Positions 24,210-38,447 of a DNA stretch of 64,000 nucleotides are shown here, piece after piece. Source of the DNA: Streptomyces sp. CB00455. GTDB lineage: Bacteria > Actinomycetota > Actinomycetes > Streptomycetales > Streptomycetaceae. The notes beneath the pieces were generated by a model. It worked only from the letters and a program-made list of their open reading frames with translations, did not search any database and was not told the DNA's origin. Location of the stretch: contig NZ_LIVQ01000006.1 in assembly GCF_001905445.1 (NCBI RefSeq), forward strand, positions 62,001 to 126,000. The letters run 5' to 3'. Position numbers and translations under genes: made by a program. Position 1 is the first letter of the stretch; every line of letters starts with the position of its first letter.

Positions 24210-24388
24210 AGGAGCCTCCAGGGCCGGGAGATTGTGCGTCGGTGCACAAAGGGGCCGTGCGGTGATCGATGGTATGCAGTCAGGGTGGTCCGAGCCACCG
24301 GTTCGACCAACGATTCCCGGGCTGTCGGGGTGCGTGTTCACTCCCCGGCCACCCTTCGGTCCTCCGGCACTGCCAAGGTCGGCCCACC

Positions 24389-26986
24389 ATGTCGACACCG
24401 CACCGCTCGCGGCACCGCACGCCGCACGACCGCCCGCGGCGCACGCCGCGCACGCCGCGCCGCCGGAGCCTGTACGGCGCGGCCCTCGCCGCCCTGCTCG
24501 CGGCGGTGGCCGTGTGCGCCGGGGACGCCGCCGCCCGCGTCTTCCCCTACGGACCGCGCCACCGCAGCGTCAACGACCTCGGCAACCAGTTCGTGCCCTT
24601 CCACGCGCACCTGTGGGACCTCCTGCACGGCCGCGCGCGCGGCGGCCTGCTCTTCAACTGGCAGTCCGGATACGGCACCAGCTTCCTTCCGGACCTGGGC
24701 ACCTACCTGACCAGCCCGCTGTCGGTGCTCGTCGCCCTGTTCCCGCGCGCGGACATCGACCTGGCCGTGTACGTCGTCACCGTGCTGAAGACGGCGGCCG
24801 CCGGGGCGGCCATGGCCTGGCTGCTGCGGACGCACCGCCGCGGTGCCTGGTGGGCCGCGGGGCTGCTGGGCGCCTCGTACGCGCTGTGCGGCTGGTCGGT
24901 GATCGAGGCCGCCTACAACCCGATGTGGCTGGACGGCCTGATCGCCTTCCCGCTGCTGTGCCTGACCGGGGAGTGGGCCCTGCGCGGGCGCCGGCCCGTG
25001 GCGGGGGCGCTGGTGGTGGCCGTCTGCTGGACGGCGAACTTCTACACGGCGTACATGGCCACGCTGGGCGCGGGGCTGGTGCTGCTGGTACGGGTGGTGC
25101 TGACGCGGGAGGGCGCGGCGCAGCGGCTGCGGCCCGTCGGCCGGGCGGCCGTGACGACCGTGCTCGGGATCGCGCTCGCGGCGCCGGTGCTGGTCCCGCT
25201 CTTCCTCAGCTCCCGGCAGGCGTACCCGGGCTGGGTCCGGGAGTTCAGGCCCGTGTCCTGGGCGGATGTCTTCGCCCGCCTGGAGCCGGCGACGTACTCC
25301 TTCTCCTCCCCCGCCGTCTTCCTCGGGACCGGGACGCTGCTGCTGGTGGCCGCGCTCCCCTTCCACCGGGGTGTGCCCGTGCGCGCCCGGCTGGCGTGGG
25401 CGGGGCTGACGACGGCCGTGGCGCTGTCCCTCCAGTGGGCCCCGGCGCACCTGGTCTGGCACCTCTTCGCCACCCCGAACGGCAGTCCGTACCGGCAGAC
25501 CTTCGTCCTGGCCGGCATCGCCGTGATCGCCGCCTGGGCGGGGGTGGCGGCCGGGCCGCCGGGCCCGCGGCCGCTGGCGGCGGGGGCGGGGCTGCTGGCG
25601 GCGACGGCGCTGTGGGCGCGCGGGAGCACGCTGGCGACGAGCTGGGGGTACGTGTTCTTCTGCGGCGGCCTGGTCGCGGCGGCCGCGGCCTGGTGGGCGC
25701 TGCGCCGCCGCCGGCTCGCGCTGCCGGCGGCGGCGGTGCTGGCCGCCGTCCTCGTCGGCCAGGCGGCGGCCACGACCGCCTACGGCCACCGGGGCAAGCT
25801 GGGCGGACTCGACGACTACCCGTCCTGGTCCGCGGCGCACACCGCGCGGGCCGGTGCGCTGGCGGGCGCCGAGGGCTGGCCGGCGTACCGCACCGATCCG
25901 GGCCGGCCGGCCCTGACCGGCAACGACCCGATGCTGCTGGGCGGAGAGGGCGGCTCGTACTACAGCAGCCACACGCCGGCCGTGTTGACGGACACGATGG
26001 CCGCCCTCGGGTCGGGCTGGACCTCGCGCGGGCGCAACGTGCAGAGCCTCGACAACCCGGTGGTGGACGCGGTCTTCGCGGTGGGCGCACGGCTGCGGCC
26101 GGACGGCACGATCGCCCGGGCGCAGGTCCCCCCGCTGGTCACGATCCGCCCCCTGGCCACAGCCGGTACGGCAGGTACGGCAGGCACGGCGCCGGTGGCG
26201 GGCACGGTGGCAGGGGCGGGCGCGACGGGCGCGGTCGACAGCGGCGGCACCTCGGCGCCGCCGGGTGCGTCCGCCCCGCCCGGCGCACCGGTCGCGTACG
26301 GCGAGTCCCCCTTCCGCAATCAGGAACTGCTGCTGGGCGCACGGGTGTACGAGGATCCGGTCGCCCCGGGCGTCTGCCGGGCGGGTACCGGGGCCTACCT
26401 GTGGGCTCCGCAGTACGACGCGACGGCCCGCCTCGCGGACGGGCCCGCCTTCCGGCTGAACGGCGCCGCCCCGCGCAACCGGGCGGCCCTCCAGCCGATG
26501 GGCGTCTCCCGCGGCCCCTCCTCGGTGCTGGTCTTCGACGCGGCGCCGCCCGCCCGGTGGGTCTTGTCCTGCCTGGACCGCGACCGGCTGGGGGCGGCGG
26601 TGGACTCCCTGCGGGCCTCGGCGGCGACCTCGGTGCGGGTCGGCTCCACCGGGGTCCGGGCGGAGCTGCCCGCGGGCAGTACGGGGACTGCGGTCCTGTC
26701 CGTCCCCGCGATCGCGGGCTGGAGCTGCAACGGCCGCCCGGCCACCGCGCACCTCGGTCTGGTGGCCCTGCCCCTGGACGGCCGCACCACCCGCCTCGAC
26801 TGCACCTTCCGGCCTCCGGGCCTCCTGCCGGGCACGGCCGTCGCCGGAGCCGCCCTCGCGATCCTGCTCGGCCTGGCGGCGGTCCGGCGCCGGCGGGCCC
26901 GGCCGGGACCGCACGACACCCTGCTCGTTCCGGGAATCTCGCGGATCAGGCCGCCCCACGCCCCGCGGACCAGGCCCCGCGCCTAG
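24389..26986 (+). CDS. YfhO-family polytopic membrane protein
   Basis: An 865-residue membrane protein. After an Arg/Pro/Thr-rich N terminus come about 11-13 hydrophobic helices to residue 520, then a large extracytoplasmic domain with Gly/Ala/Thr-rich low complexity (about 590-635), and a final C-terminal helix (LLPGTAVAGAALAILLGLAAV). The first loop (DLGNQFVPFHAHLWDLLHG) and NFYTAYMATLGAGLVLL match YfhO proteins, which relate to GT-C glycosyltransferases and, in Gram-positive bacteria, help glycosylate lipoteichoic acid; the sugar and acceptor are unknown here. Weak AAGG precedes the ATG. The stop codon overlaps that of the convergent kinase gene in the sequence CTAG. Confidence 0.85.
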   Translation: MSTPHRSRHRTPHDRPRRTPRTPRRRSLYGAALAALLAAVAVCAGDAAARVFPYGPRHRSVNDLGNQFVPFHAHLWDLLHGRARGGLLFNWQSGYGTSFLPDLGTYLTSPLSVLVALFPRADIDLAVYVVTVLKTAAAGAAMAWLLRTHRRGAWWAAGLLGASYALCGWSVIEAAYNPMWLDGLIAFPLLCLTGEWALRGRRPVAGALVVAVCWTANFYTAYMATLGAGLVLLVRVVLTREGAAQRLRPVGRAAVTTVLGIALAAPVLVPLFLSSRQAYPGWVREFRPVSWADVFARLEPATYSFSSPAVFLGTGTLLLVAALPFHRGVPVRARLAWAGLTTAVALSLQWAPAHLVWHLFATPNGSPYRQTFVLAGIAVIAAWAGVAAGPPGPRPLAAGAGLLAATALWARGSTLATSWGYVFFCGGLVAAAAAWWALRRRRLALPAAAVLAAVLVGQAAATTAYGHRGKLGGLDDYPSWSAAHTARAGALAGAEGWPAYRTDPGRPALTGNDPMLLGGEGGSYYSSHTPAVLTDTMAALGSGWTSRGRNVQSLDNPVVDAVFAVGARLRPDGTIARAQVPPLVTIRPLATAGTAGTAGTAPVAGTVAGAGATGAVDSGGTSAPPGASAPPGAPVAYGESPFRNQELLLGARVYEDPVAPGVCRAGTGAYLWAPQYDATARLADGPAFRLNGAAPRNRAALQPMGVSRGPSSVLVFDAAPPARWVLSCLDRDRLGAAVDSLRASAATSVRVGSTGVRAELPAGSTGTAVLSVPAIAGWSCNGRPATAHLGLVALPLDGRTTRLDCTFRPPGLLPGTAVAGAALAILLGLAAVRRRRARPGPHDTLLVPGISRIRPPHAPRTRPRA

Positions 26987-28488
26987 CGGACCTGGCTCAG
27001 CCAGTGCAGGGTCCGGCGGACCTCCGCCGGGAAGGGGTGGGCCGGGCCGTGCAGGCGCTCGGCGTCGAACAGCAGCCGGGCCAGGGTGTCGTGGGCGGCC
27101 TGACGGTCGCCGAGGGAGAGCAGCAGGTGCCCGATCCTGCGGCGGACCTCCAGCGGCAGTCCGGGGTCCGGGTTGGCGTAGTGGTTCTCGAACAGCGGGA
27201 GCAGCGAGCGGTACTCCGCCAGGGCCGCGGCCGGTTCGCCGAGCTGCTCCAGGCACTGGGCCGAGTCGTAGCGGAAGCGCAGCGACTGCGGGGCGCCGGC
27301 CGGGAACTGGTCGGCGAGGCGGCGCAGTTCGGGCAGGGCCCGGCGGTACTGGCCGTCGTCCATCAAGGTGGCGGCGTACTGCTTGCGCAGGGAGCGCACC
27401 ACCGGCGAATGCTCGCCGTGCTCGGCGGCGGCGGCCGGGAGGATGCCGCCGAGGATGTCGACGGCCTGCGTCAGCTGTCCCTGGTCCAGCAGTTTGCGCG
27501 CCTCGTCCACGGCGCCGGGGATGTCGGGCCGCGGCGTCGGCGGGGAGGTCGGCTGGGGAGGGATGACGGTGGCCCGGTCCGGCCAGGGGGCGTGCGGGCG
27601 CAGGAAGGGGCGGGTCGGGTCGAGCGGGCCCGAGGGGGCGCGGCTGCCGCCGGCGGGCAGCAGCGGCAGGAGTGCCTCGTAGACCTTCTGCGCGGAGGCC
27701 GGCCGGTCCTGCGGATCCTTGGCGAGCAGGTGCAGCAGGAGCGCCTCCAGCTCCGCCGGGATCTCCGGGCGCAGCCGGCGCGGTGGGACGGGCGGCTCGT
27801 AGAGGTGCCGGTGCAGCACGCCCAGGGCGGTGGAGCCCGCGAAGGGGACGTTGCCGCTGAGGAGTTCGTACAGCAGCACGCCCAGCGCGTACAGGTCGGT
27901 GTACGGACCGACGGCGCCGCCCATGGCCTGTTCGGGGGCCATGTACGCGGGGCTGCCGATCGGCGTGCCGGTGCTGGTGAGGCGGGTGGTGTCGGTGTCC
28001 ATCACCGAGGCGACACCGAGGTCCAGGACCAGGACCGTGCCGTCGGGGCGGATCATCACGTTGCGCGGCTTCAGGTCCCGGTGGACGATCGGCACCGCGT
28101 GCACGGCCGAGAGGACCGAGCAGAGCTGCGCGACGACCGCGACCGCCCACTGCCAGGGGTAGGGGTCGTGCTCGGCGAGGTGGTCGGCGAGGTCGGCGCC
28201 CTCGACGTAGCCCATGACGAGGAAGAGCTCGTCGCCGTCGTTGCCGGCGTCGTGCACGGTGACCAGGCCGGGGTGGTCCACCTGCGCCGTGACCCGGCAC
28301 TCGCGCACGAAGCGGCGGCGCAGTTCCTCGGCGACCGTGCCGGGGCCGGCGACCTTGTCGGGGCGCAGCAGCTTGACGGCGACGCGCCGGTCCAGGCGCT
28401 GGTCGTAGGCGGTCCAGACCTGGCCCATGCCGCCCTGTCCCAGGACGCTCGCCAGCTGGTAGCGGTCTGCGATGAGCCGGTCGGTCAC
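26983..28488 (-). CDS. Membrane-lacking Ser/Thr protein kinase with C-terminal TPR-like region
   Basis: A 501-residue Hanks-type kinase. It has GQGGMGQVW (glycine loop), VAVKLL with Lys39, HRDLKPRN with Asp138, and an activation segment beginning DLG (156-158) instead of the usual DFG. The substrate-recognition GSPAYMAPEQ is intact, so it is probably active. A Pro-rich linker (about 290-330) leads to helical tetratricopeptide-like repeats (330-500), which likely bind partners. There is no membrane helix, unlike PknB-type kinases. The GTG overlaps the stop of the upstream membrane-protein gene as GTGA, so the pair is translationally coupled. Its 3' end shares the CTAG stop with the YfhO gene. 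Confidence 0.9.
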   Translation of the reverse strand: MTDRLIADRYQLASVLGQGGMGQVWTAYDQRLDRRVAVKLLRPDKVAGPGTVAEELRRRFVRECRVTAQVDHPGLVTVHDAGNDGDELFLVMGYVEGADLADHLAEHDPYPWQWAVAVVAQLCSVLSAVHAVPIVHRDLKPRNVMIRPDGTVLVLDLGVASVMDTDTTRLTSTGTPIGSPAYMAPEQAMGGAVGPYTDLYALGVLLYELLSGNVPFAGSTALGVLHRHLYEPPVPPRRLRPEIPAELEALLLHLLAKDPQDRPASAQKVYEALLPLLPAGGSRAPSGPLDPTRPFLRPHAPWPDRATVIPPQPTSPPTPRPDIPGAVDEARKLLDQGQLTQAVDILGGILPAAAAEHGEHSPVVRSLRKQYAATLMDDGQYRRALPELRRLADQFPAGAPQSLRFRYDSAQCLEQLGEPAAALAEYRSLLPLFENHYANPDPGLPLEVRRRIGHLLLSLGDRQAAHDTLARLLFDAERLHGPAHPFPAEVRRTLHWLSQVR

Positions 28489-29102
28489 TGATCCGGGTCC
28501 TGGACCACGGTCCGGTTCGGGTCCTGGTAGGGGCCGCCCGGCGGCGGGGTCTGCTTGCGCAGCAGCTCGCTGAGCTCGTCGAGTTCGGCGCGGACCTGCC
28601 CGAGGCGCGGCGGCGGGGTGGGCTGCGGCGGGACGTGGGGCGGGGCGGGCACGGTGGGCTGTACCTGGGCGGGCGGGTAGCCGTAGGCGGGGGCGTCCTG
28701 CCGGGGGCCCGGGTAGGGGGCCGCCTGTGCGGCGTACCAGTGCGCGGGCCGCAGCGACGCCCTGGCCTCGTGGTGGCGGATGTCGGCGACGAGGAAGTAC
28801 ACGCAGGTCGCGAAGCCGGTGAGGATGGTGCCGCCGGCGCCGGTGTTGCCCTGCCAGCCGTCCGTCTTGGGGGTCGGGTCGGCGCCGATCAGCACGATCC
28901 AGCCGACGGAGAGCAGGCAGCTGACGGCCAGCAGCGTCCAGTCGCGGGTGGCCCGGGTGACCAGCGCGAGCCGCAGCATCGTGGCCCAGGCCAGGAAGCC
29001 GCAGCTCAGGATGGGCAGCAGCGTGAACAGCACGCGCAGGGTCACCACGCCCCCGGTACTGGGCTGGTGTCCGTGCTGCGGCGGGATGCCGGGGGCGTGC
29101 AT
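28485..29102 (-). CDS. Membrane protein coupled to the kinase gene
   Basis: A 205-residue protein with four hydrophobic segments (LRVLFTLLPILSCGFLAWAT, WTLLAVSCLLSVGWIVLIG, GTILTGFATCVYFLVADI and one weaker segment), then a cytoplasmic tail rich in Pro, Gln, Ala and Tyr, ending with a short helix (QVRAELDELSELLRKQ). Its own family is not recognised. The ATG follows AGGAG at six bases. The overlap with the kinase start suggests it is the membrane anchor, sensor or substrate of that kinase; its Thr/Pro-rich ends could be phosphorylated. Confidence 0.75.
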   Translation of the reverse strand: MHAPGIPPQHGHQPSTGGVVTLRVLFTLLPILSCGFLAWATMLRLALVTRATRDWTLLAVSCLLSVGWIVLIGADPTPKTDGWQGNTGAGGTILTGFATCVYFLVADIRHHEARASLRPAHWYAAQAAPYPGPRQDAPAYGYPPAQVQPTVPAPPHVPPQPTPPPRLGQVRAELDELSELLRKQTPPPGGPYQDPNRTVVQDPDQ

Positions 29103-29333
29103 CGGTGCTCCTGACGGGCCGTGCGGAATGGGTTTTCGCGTCTGAGCGTATACAGCGATTCCGGCCATGGTGAGGGGATGCGCCCAACCGTTGCACGGTC
29201 GCAGCCGATGCGGTCTGACCAGCGCGTTCCACGCTCTGGTGAGCGACTCCCCCCAAACGGGCGTACCGCCACGAACCAGACGGGCGGCCGGGCCCGCCGC
29301 GCGGCGCGCTCCCCCGGGTCCACCGCGGCGCGC

Positions 29334-29377
29334 GACGGCCGTGGCCGGGGACCAGTGAGGTCCCCGCCACGGCCGTC
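29334..29377. terminator. Terminator hairpin downstream of mfd
   Basis: Arms gacggccgtggccggggacc and ggtccccgccacggccgtc (one bulge) with a five-base loop, 45 bases after the mfd stop. The remaining gap to 29103 (mfd to membrane protein) shows no gene. Confidence 0.75.
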
Positions 29378-29421
29378 GCTCCGTCACCGCGCGCGCCGCG
29401 GGGCCGCCGGGCCCCGGGTCG

Positions 29422-32958
<3,537 letters not shown>

Positions 32959-33267
32959 CTGGAAGCTTTCCGTCCGGTGGAGGTCGTGCTGAAGGTCGTG
33001 AAGGGGCAACGCGAAGGACCCGACACGTCGCACGGGCCGGGGGCTCCCACCCTACGACGCCCGCCCCTCCCACGCGCGGGGGATACGCGTCCCCGCGCGG
33101 ACCCCTTGCGCCCGCATGCCCCTCGGCCGGGCGCGGAAGCGCGGGACCGGCCCGCGTCACCCGTCCCGGGCCCGTCCCGCTCTACGATGTGGACGCAGTA
33201 CTGACCGTCTGAGCTCGTCGCGTCGCTTCCGCGGAGTTCACGCCAGCGGCCGAAGGGGCACCAGTCC
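32959..33267. other. Divergent gap between mfd and the DUF2079 gene
   Basis: About 300 bases with no recognisable gene or strong hairpin. It should carry both promoters. The stretch around 33180-33225 is slightly AT-richer, but no -35/-10 pair is convincing. Confidence 0.4.
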
Positions 33268-34689
33268 GTGACGAGCGATGCCATAGCCCGCGCGGCTCCC
33301 GCGCCCGGGCCCGCCCGGGTACCCGTGGGGAAGACCTGGTGGCGGGCCTGGCGGCCCGGCCCCTGGGCGGTCGCCTGCGGGATGTTCCTCGTCTACCTCG
33401 TGCTGTCCGTCGGCCGGTTCCGGCGGATGGAGTGGGCCTCCTGGGACCTGGGGATCTTCGAGCAGGCCATCCGCGCGTACGCGCACCTGCGGGAGCCCGT
33501 CGCCGACCTGAAGGGACCCGGGGCCAACATCCTCGGAGACCACTTCAGCCCGGTCATCGCGCTCCTCGCCCCCGTCTACCGGGTCTTCCCGGGCCCGGTG
33601 ACGCTGCTGGTCGCGCAGGCCGCGCTCTTCGCGCTCTCCGCCGTACCCGTCACCCGGGCGGCCGCGCGGCTCCTCGGCCGGCCCCGCGGGCTGGCCGTCG
33701 GGATCGCGTACGGGCTGTCCTGGGGCGTCCAGCGGGCCGTCGAGTTCGACTTCCACGAGATCGCCTTCGCCGTTCCCCTGCTCGCCTTCGCGCTGGAGGC
33801 ACTGCTCGCGGGGCGCCGGCGCGCCGCCCTGCTGTGGGGGCTGCCGCTGCTCCTGGTCAAGGAGGACCTGGGCTTCACCCTGGCCGCCCTGGCCGTGGTC
33901 GTGGCCTGGCGGGCCCGGCACACCGACCGGCGGACGGCGTGGGCCGCCCTCGGCGTCGCCGCCGGGGCCGCGGTCCTCGCCGCCCTGGTGTTCACCGTCG
34001 TCATACCGGCCTTCGCCACGGCGGGCTACGGCTACTGGGACAAGATCCAGGGCGGGGGCCCCTTCGACGGCCTCGGCACCAAGCTCACCACCCTGTCCTG
34101 GGTGCTGGTCCCGACCTCCGGGCTGCTCGCGCTGCGCTCGCCGCTGCTGCTGGTCGCCGTGCCCACCCTCGGCTGGCGGTTCCTGTCGGGGGACGAGCAC
34201 TACTGGTCCACCGACTGGCACTACAGCGCCGTGCTCATGCCGGTCGTCTTCCTCGCGCTCGTCGACGCCATCGACACCGTCCGGCGCGGCGAGCGGCCCT
34301 GGCTTCGCGCGTACGCCCTGCAGCTGCCCACCGCCGTCCTCGCGGCCGGCCTCGCCCTCGGCGCGACCAGCCTGCCGACCGAGAAGCTCGCCCGGGCCGG
34401 TACGTACGAGAAGCCGGCCCGCGTCACCGCCGTCGAGCGGCTCCTGGCCCGGATCCCCGACGGGGCGACGGTGGAGGCCGACACCGTGCCGCTGACCCGG
34501 CTGACCTCCCGCTGCCGCGTCCTGTGGATCGGCGGCAGCAAGGGCGCGGTCCCCGACTGGTTCGCCTTCGACAACTCCTCGGGGTGGGCCGGCGAGGACC
34601 CCACCGCCTACGCCGCCCGGCTGCACCCGGGTGAACGCTTCGTGCTCGTGGGCGAGGCCGAGGGCGTCGTCCTGCTGCGCCGGAGCTGA
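33268..34689 (+). CDS. DUF2079 polytopic membrane protein
   Basis: A 473-residue membrane protein with about 9-10 hydrophobic helices and a hydrophilic C-terminal tail of about 100 residues. The hallmarks of the DUF2079 group are WDLGIFEQAIRAYAHL, GDHFSPVIALLAPVY, DFHEIAFAVPLLAFALEAL and LVKEDLG. These proteins resemble GT-C glycosyltransferases; Asp/Glu/His in the first loops (WDLG, DFHE) may be catalytic. Substrates are unknown. The GTG has GAAGGGG upstream. A perfect hairpin terminator follows five bases after the stop. Confidence 0.85.
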   Translation: MTSDAIARAAPAPGPARVPVGKTWWRAWRPGPWAVACGMFLVYLVLSVGRFRRMEWASWDLGIFEQAIRAYAHLREPVADLKGPGANILGDHFSPVIALLAPVYRVFPGPVTLLVAQAALFALSAVPVTRAAARLLGRPRGLAVGIAYGLSWGVQRAVEFDFHEIAFAVPLLAFALEALLAGRRRAALLWGLPLLLVKEDLGFTLAALAVVVAWRARHTDRRTAWAALGVAAGAAVLAALVFTVVIPAFATAGYGYWDKIQGGGPFDGLGTKLTTLSWVLVPTSGLLALRSPLLLVAVPTLGWRFLSGDEHYWSTDWHYSAVLMPVVFLALVDAIDTVRRGERPWLRAYALQLPTAVLAAGLALGATSLPTEKLARAGTYEKPARVTAVERLLARIPDGATVEADTVPLTRLTSRCRVLWIGGSKGAVPDWFAFDNSSGWAGEDPTAYAARLHPGERFVLVGEAEGVVLLRRS

Positions 34690-34693
34690 CACG

Positions 34694-34733
34694 GCGCCGG
34701 TCCGGGACCCCCTCGGGTGTCCCGGACCGGCGC
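34694..34733. terminator. Bidirectional terminator hairpin
   Basis: Perfect 15-bp arms gcgccggtccgggac and its complement with a ten-base loop, between the convergent DUF2079 gene and the ABC permease gene. Confidence 0.85.
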
Positions 34734-34757
34734 CCCCCCGCAGAGCCGCGGTGGTCC

Positions 34758-37339
34758 CTACTCGCTCGCGATCGCGTTCAGGACGTTCATCCGCCCCGCC
34801 CGGAAGGCCGGGACCAGCGCGGCGAACAGGCCCACGAAGGCCGAGGCGGCGAACACCCCGAGGATCGTCGGCCAGGGAATCTCCAGCACCTTCAGGCCCT
34901 GGAGCGCGAGCAGCCGCTGCGCGCTCGCCCCCCAGCCCATGCCCAGCCCGAGGCCCAGCAGCGCGCCGAAGAGGGCGATGACCACCGACTCCAGGCGGAT
35001 CATGCGGCGCAGCTGGCGGCGGGAGAGGCCGATGGCGCGCATCAGGCCGATCTCGCGGGTCCGCTCCACCACCGAGAGGGCCAGGGTGTTCACGACGCCC
35101 AGGACCGCGACGATGATGGCGAGGGCGAGCAGGCCGTAGACCATGTTCAGCAGCTGGCCGACCTGGTCCTTGAGGGACTGCTTGTAATCGGTCTGGTTGC
35201 GGACCTTGTACTGGGGGTACTGCGCCAGCGCCGCCTTGACCGCGGTGTAGGCGGCGTCCGCGGACTGCCCGTCCTTGGCGCTGGCCAGCAGCATGAAGGG
35301 GCGCGGCAGCCGGTCGGCCGGGATGGCGGCCTCCGCGGTGGCGGTGCTGACGTACTTCATGCCCTTGTCGAGGTTGCCCTCGTCGCTGGTGATCGCGGCG
35401 ACCTTCAGCCGGACCGTCCTGCCCCCGGTGAAGGCGACCGTCAGCTCGTCGCCGAGCTTGACCCCGTGGGCGGCGGCGTACAGCGATCCGACCGACATGG
35501 AGTCCTTGCCGTACGCCGCCGCGTGCTCGCCGGCGATCATCTTGCGGCGGAGGTCCCCGGCGTACGTCGGGTCGGTGGCGCCCAGCCCGTCCTCCTCGGT
35601 GGAGCCGTCGGGCGCGGTCACCTTGGCCGCCACCTCACGGTAGGCGGTGACGTGGTCCAGGCCCGGGGCGGAGCGCAGCGCCTGCTCGGCCTGCGGCATG
35701 ACGGGCTGTCCCGTCGAGGAGTCGACGATGTAGTCGGCGCCGACCGACTTGTCGAGCTCGTCGGTGGCGGAGGCCACCATGGAGGAGCCGACGACCGACA
35801 GGCAGGCGACCAGCGCGAGGCCGATCATCAGCGCGGCGGCGGTGGCGCCGGTGCGGCGCGGGTTACGCAGGGCGTTGCGCTCGGCCAGTCGGCCGACGGA
35901 GCCGAAGGGCCGCAGTACGACACCGGACAGGACGCGGACCACGCCTGCGGCGAGCAGCGGGCCGATCACGATGAAGCCGATGAGGGTGAGGACGACGCCC
36001 AGGCCCAGCCAGAGCGATCCCGGTCCGGCCTCGTCGGCGGCCGCCGCGAGGAAGAGCCCGGCGCCGCCGATGCCCGTGAGGACCAGGCCGAGGACGGCGC
36101 GGACGGCGCCGGCCTTGCGGTCGCCCGGGGTGCCCGACTCGCGCAGGGCGGCCATCGGGGAGACCTTGCCGGCCCGGCGGGCCGGCACGAAGGCGGCGAC
36201 GACGGTGACGACGACGCCCAGGAGGACGCCGGTGACCGGGGTGGTCCAGGCGACGGTGAGGTCGTCGGTGGACAGGTGCATGCCCATCTGGCCCATGAGC
36301 TTCATGAGTCCGACGGCGAGGCCCACGCCCGCTCCGACGCCCAGGGCCGAGCCGACGACACCGAGCAGGAACGCCTCGACGACGACGGACTTCAGGACCT
36401 GGCCGCTGTCGGCGCCGATGGCGCGCATCAGGCCGATCTCGCGGGTCCGCTGGGCGACCAGCATGGAGAAGGTGTTGAAGATGAGGAAGATGCCGACCAG
36501 GAAGGCGATCCCGGCGAAGCCGAGCATCACGTACTTCATGACGTCGAGGAAGGAGCCGACGTCCTTGCGGTTGGCGTCAGCGGACTCCTTGGCGGTCTGG
36601 AGCTTGTAGGTGTCCGCGCCGACGGCCGCCGCGACGTGCTGCTTGAGCTGCTCGTCGCTGACGCCCTCCTTCGCGGTGACGCTGACGTGCGTGAAGGCCC
36701 CGGGGGCCCCGAGCAGCTGCTGCTGCGCGGTGGCGGTGTCGAAGTAGACGACGGCCGCGCCCGGGTTGGTCACGGTGAAGGCGGCGATGCCGGTGATGGT
36801 GGCGCGGATGTCGCCGGTGATGGCGATGGTGCGCAGCTGGTCGCCGAGCTTGAGGTGGTGCTTTGCGGCGGTGTCGGAGTCGACCATCACCTCGGTCGGG
36901 CCGCGCGGGGCGTGACCGGCGGTGATCTTCATGGACTTGAGCTCGTTGTCGTTCCAGTTGCCCGCCACGGTGGGGGCGCCGGTGGTCGAGCCCATGTTCT
37001 CGTTCTTGGAGTCGACCACGGTGACGGACATCGAGACGACGCCGCCCTCGGCGCTCTTGACGCCTTCGGCCTGCCTGACCCGCTCGACGACCGAGCCGTC
37101 CAGCGTCTCGGGGCGGCCGCGGTCCGGGGTGTCGTCCCCGTCCTTCGCCGCCTTGGGGCTGACGGTCACGTCGGAACCGGTGACGGCGAACAGCTTGTCG
37201 AAGGTGGTGTTCATGGTGTCGGTGAACACCAGGGTGCCGCAGACGAAGGCGACGGAGAGCAGGACCGCGACGGCGGAGAGCGCCATCCGCCCCTTGTGGG
37301 CGATGAAGTTGCGCCGCGAGGTCTTCAGGACGGTGTTGC

Positions 37340-37343
<4 letters not shown>
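34758..37343 (-). CDS. FtsX/MacB-like ABC transporter permease (second system)
   Basis: An 861-residue two-half FtsX permease, organised like the permease near 7.5-10.1 kb: N-terminal helix (ALSAVAVLLSVAFVCGTLVFTD), a large extracytoplasmic domain, helices, a second extracytoplasmic domain and three C-terminal helices ending VPAFRAGRMNVLNAIASE. The coupling segments are TREIGLMRAIGADSGQV and TREIGLMRAIGLSRRQL. Full-length similarity to the first permease is moderate, while the ATPases are nearly identical, so the two systems are old paralogues. The start overlaps the ATPase stop as ATGA, giving translational coupling. Substrate unknown. Confidence 0.9.
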
Positions 37344-38128
<785 letters not shown>

Positions 38129-38447
38129 GGTGTTTCTCCTTGTTCGGTGTGCGTGCGTCGCCGTCATGAAGTCTGTGGCGCACCGGGGTCCGGCGCGCTG
38201 GTGCCGGTCGCCGTATCGGGCCGGGGGTTAACCCCACCCCCCGTGGGGTCAACGGCCCATGTGAACAAGGTAAGGACGCGCAGGGGCCCCTCTCCTCCTC
38301 CGCCGGGACGAAAGGCCCCTCGCTATTTGTGCGGAGGGTCCCTTAGGGGATCTCCGCCTTGCGGGGGAGGCGTCCTGGGGGATACCGCCGGATGGGGCGC
38401 GGTGAGAAGGTGTCCCCCGGAGATACGTGCAGGGGGAAGGAATCTCG
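38129..38447. promoter_or_regulatory. Divergent intergenic region with a strong inverted repeat
   Basis: The gap between the ABC operon and the MFS gene contains GGGGTTAACCCC (38224-38235), a perfect 12-bp palindrome. It overlaps a longer repeat with arms GTTAACCCCAC (38227-38237) and GTGGGGTCAAC (38243-38253) around CCCCC, with one mismatch. Read on the minus strand the right arm contains TTGACC, a possible -35, so a repressor bound here could cover the ABC promoter. No gene is seen. Confidence 0.55.

Noticed and set aside
23692..28491. A 1599-codon open frame on the plus strand across several genes
   Set aside because: It crosses gene ends on both strands, and its translation is Arg/Pro/Gly-rich without motifs. 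The real genes in this span are the lipoprotein, YfhO protein and kinase.
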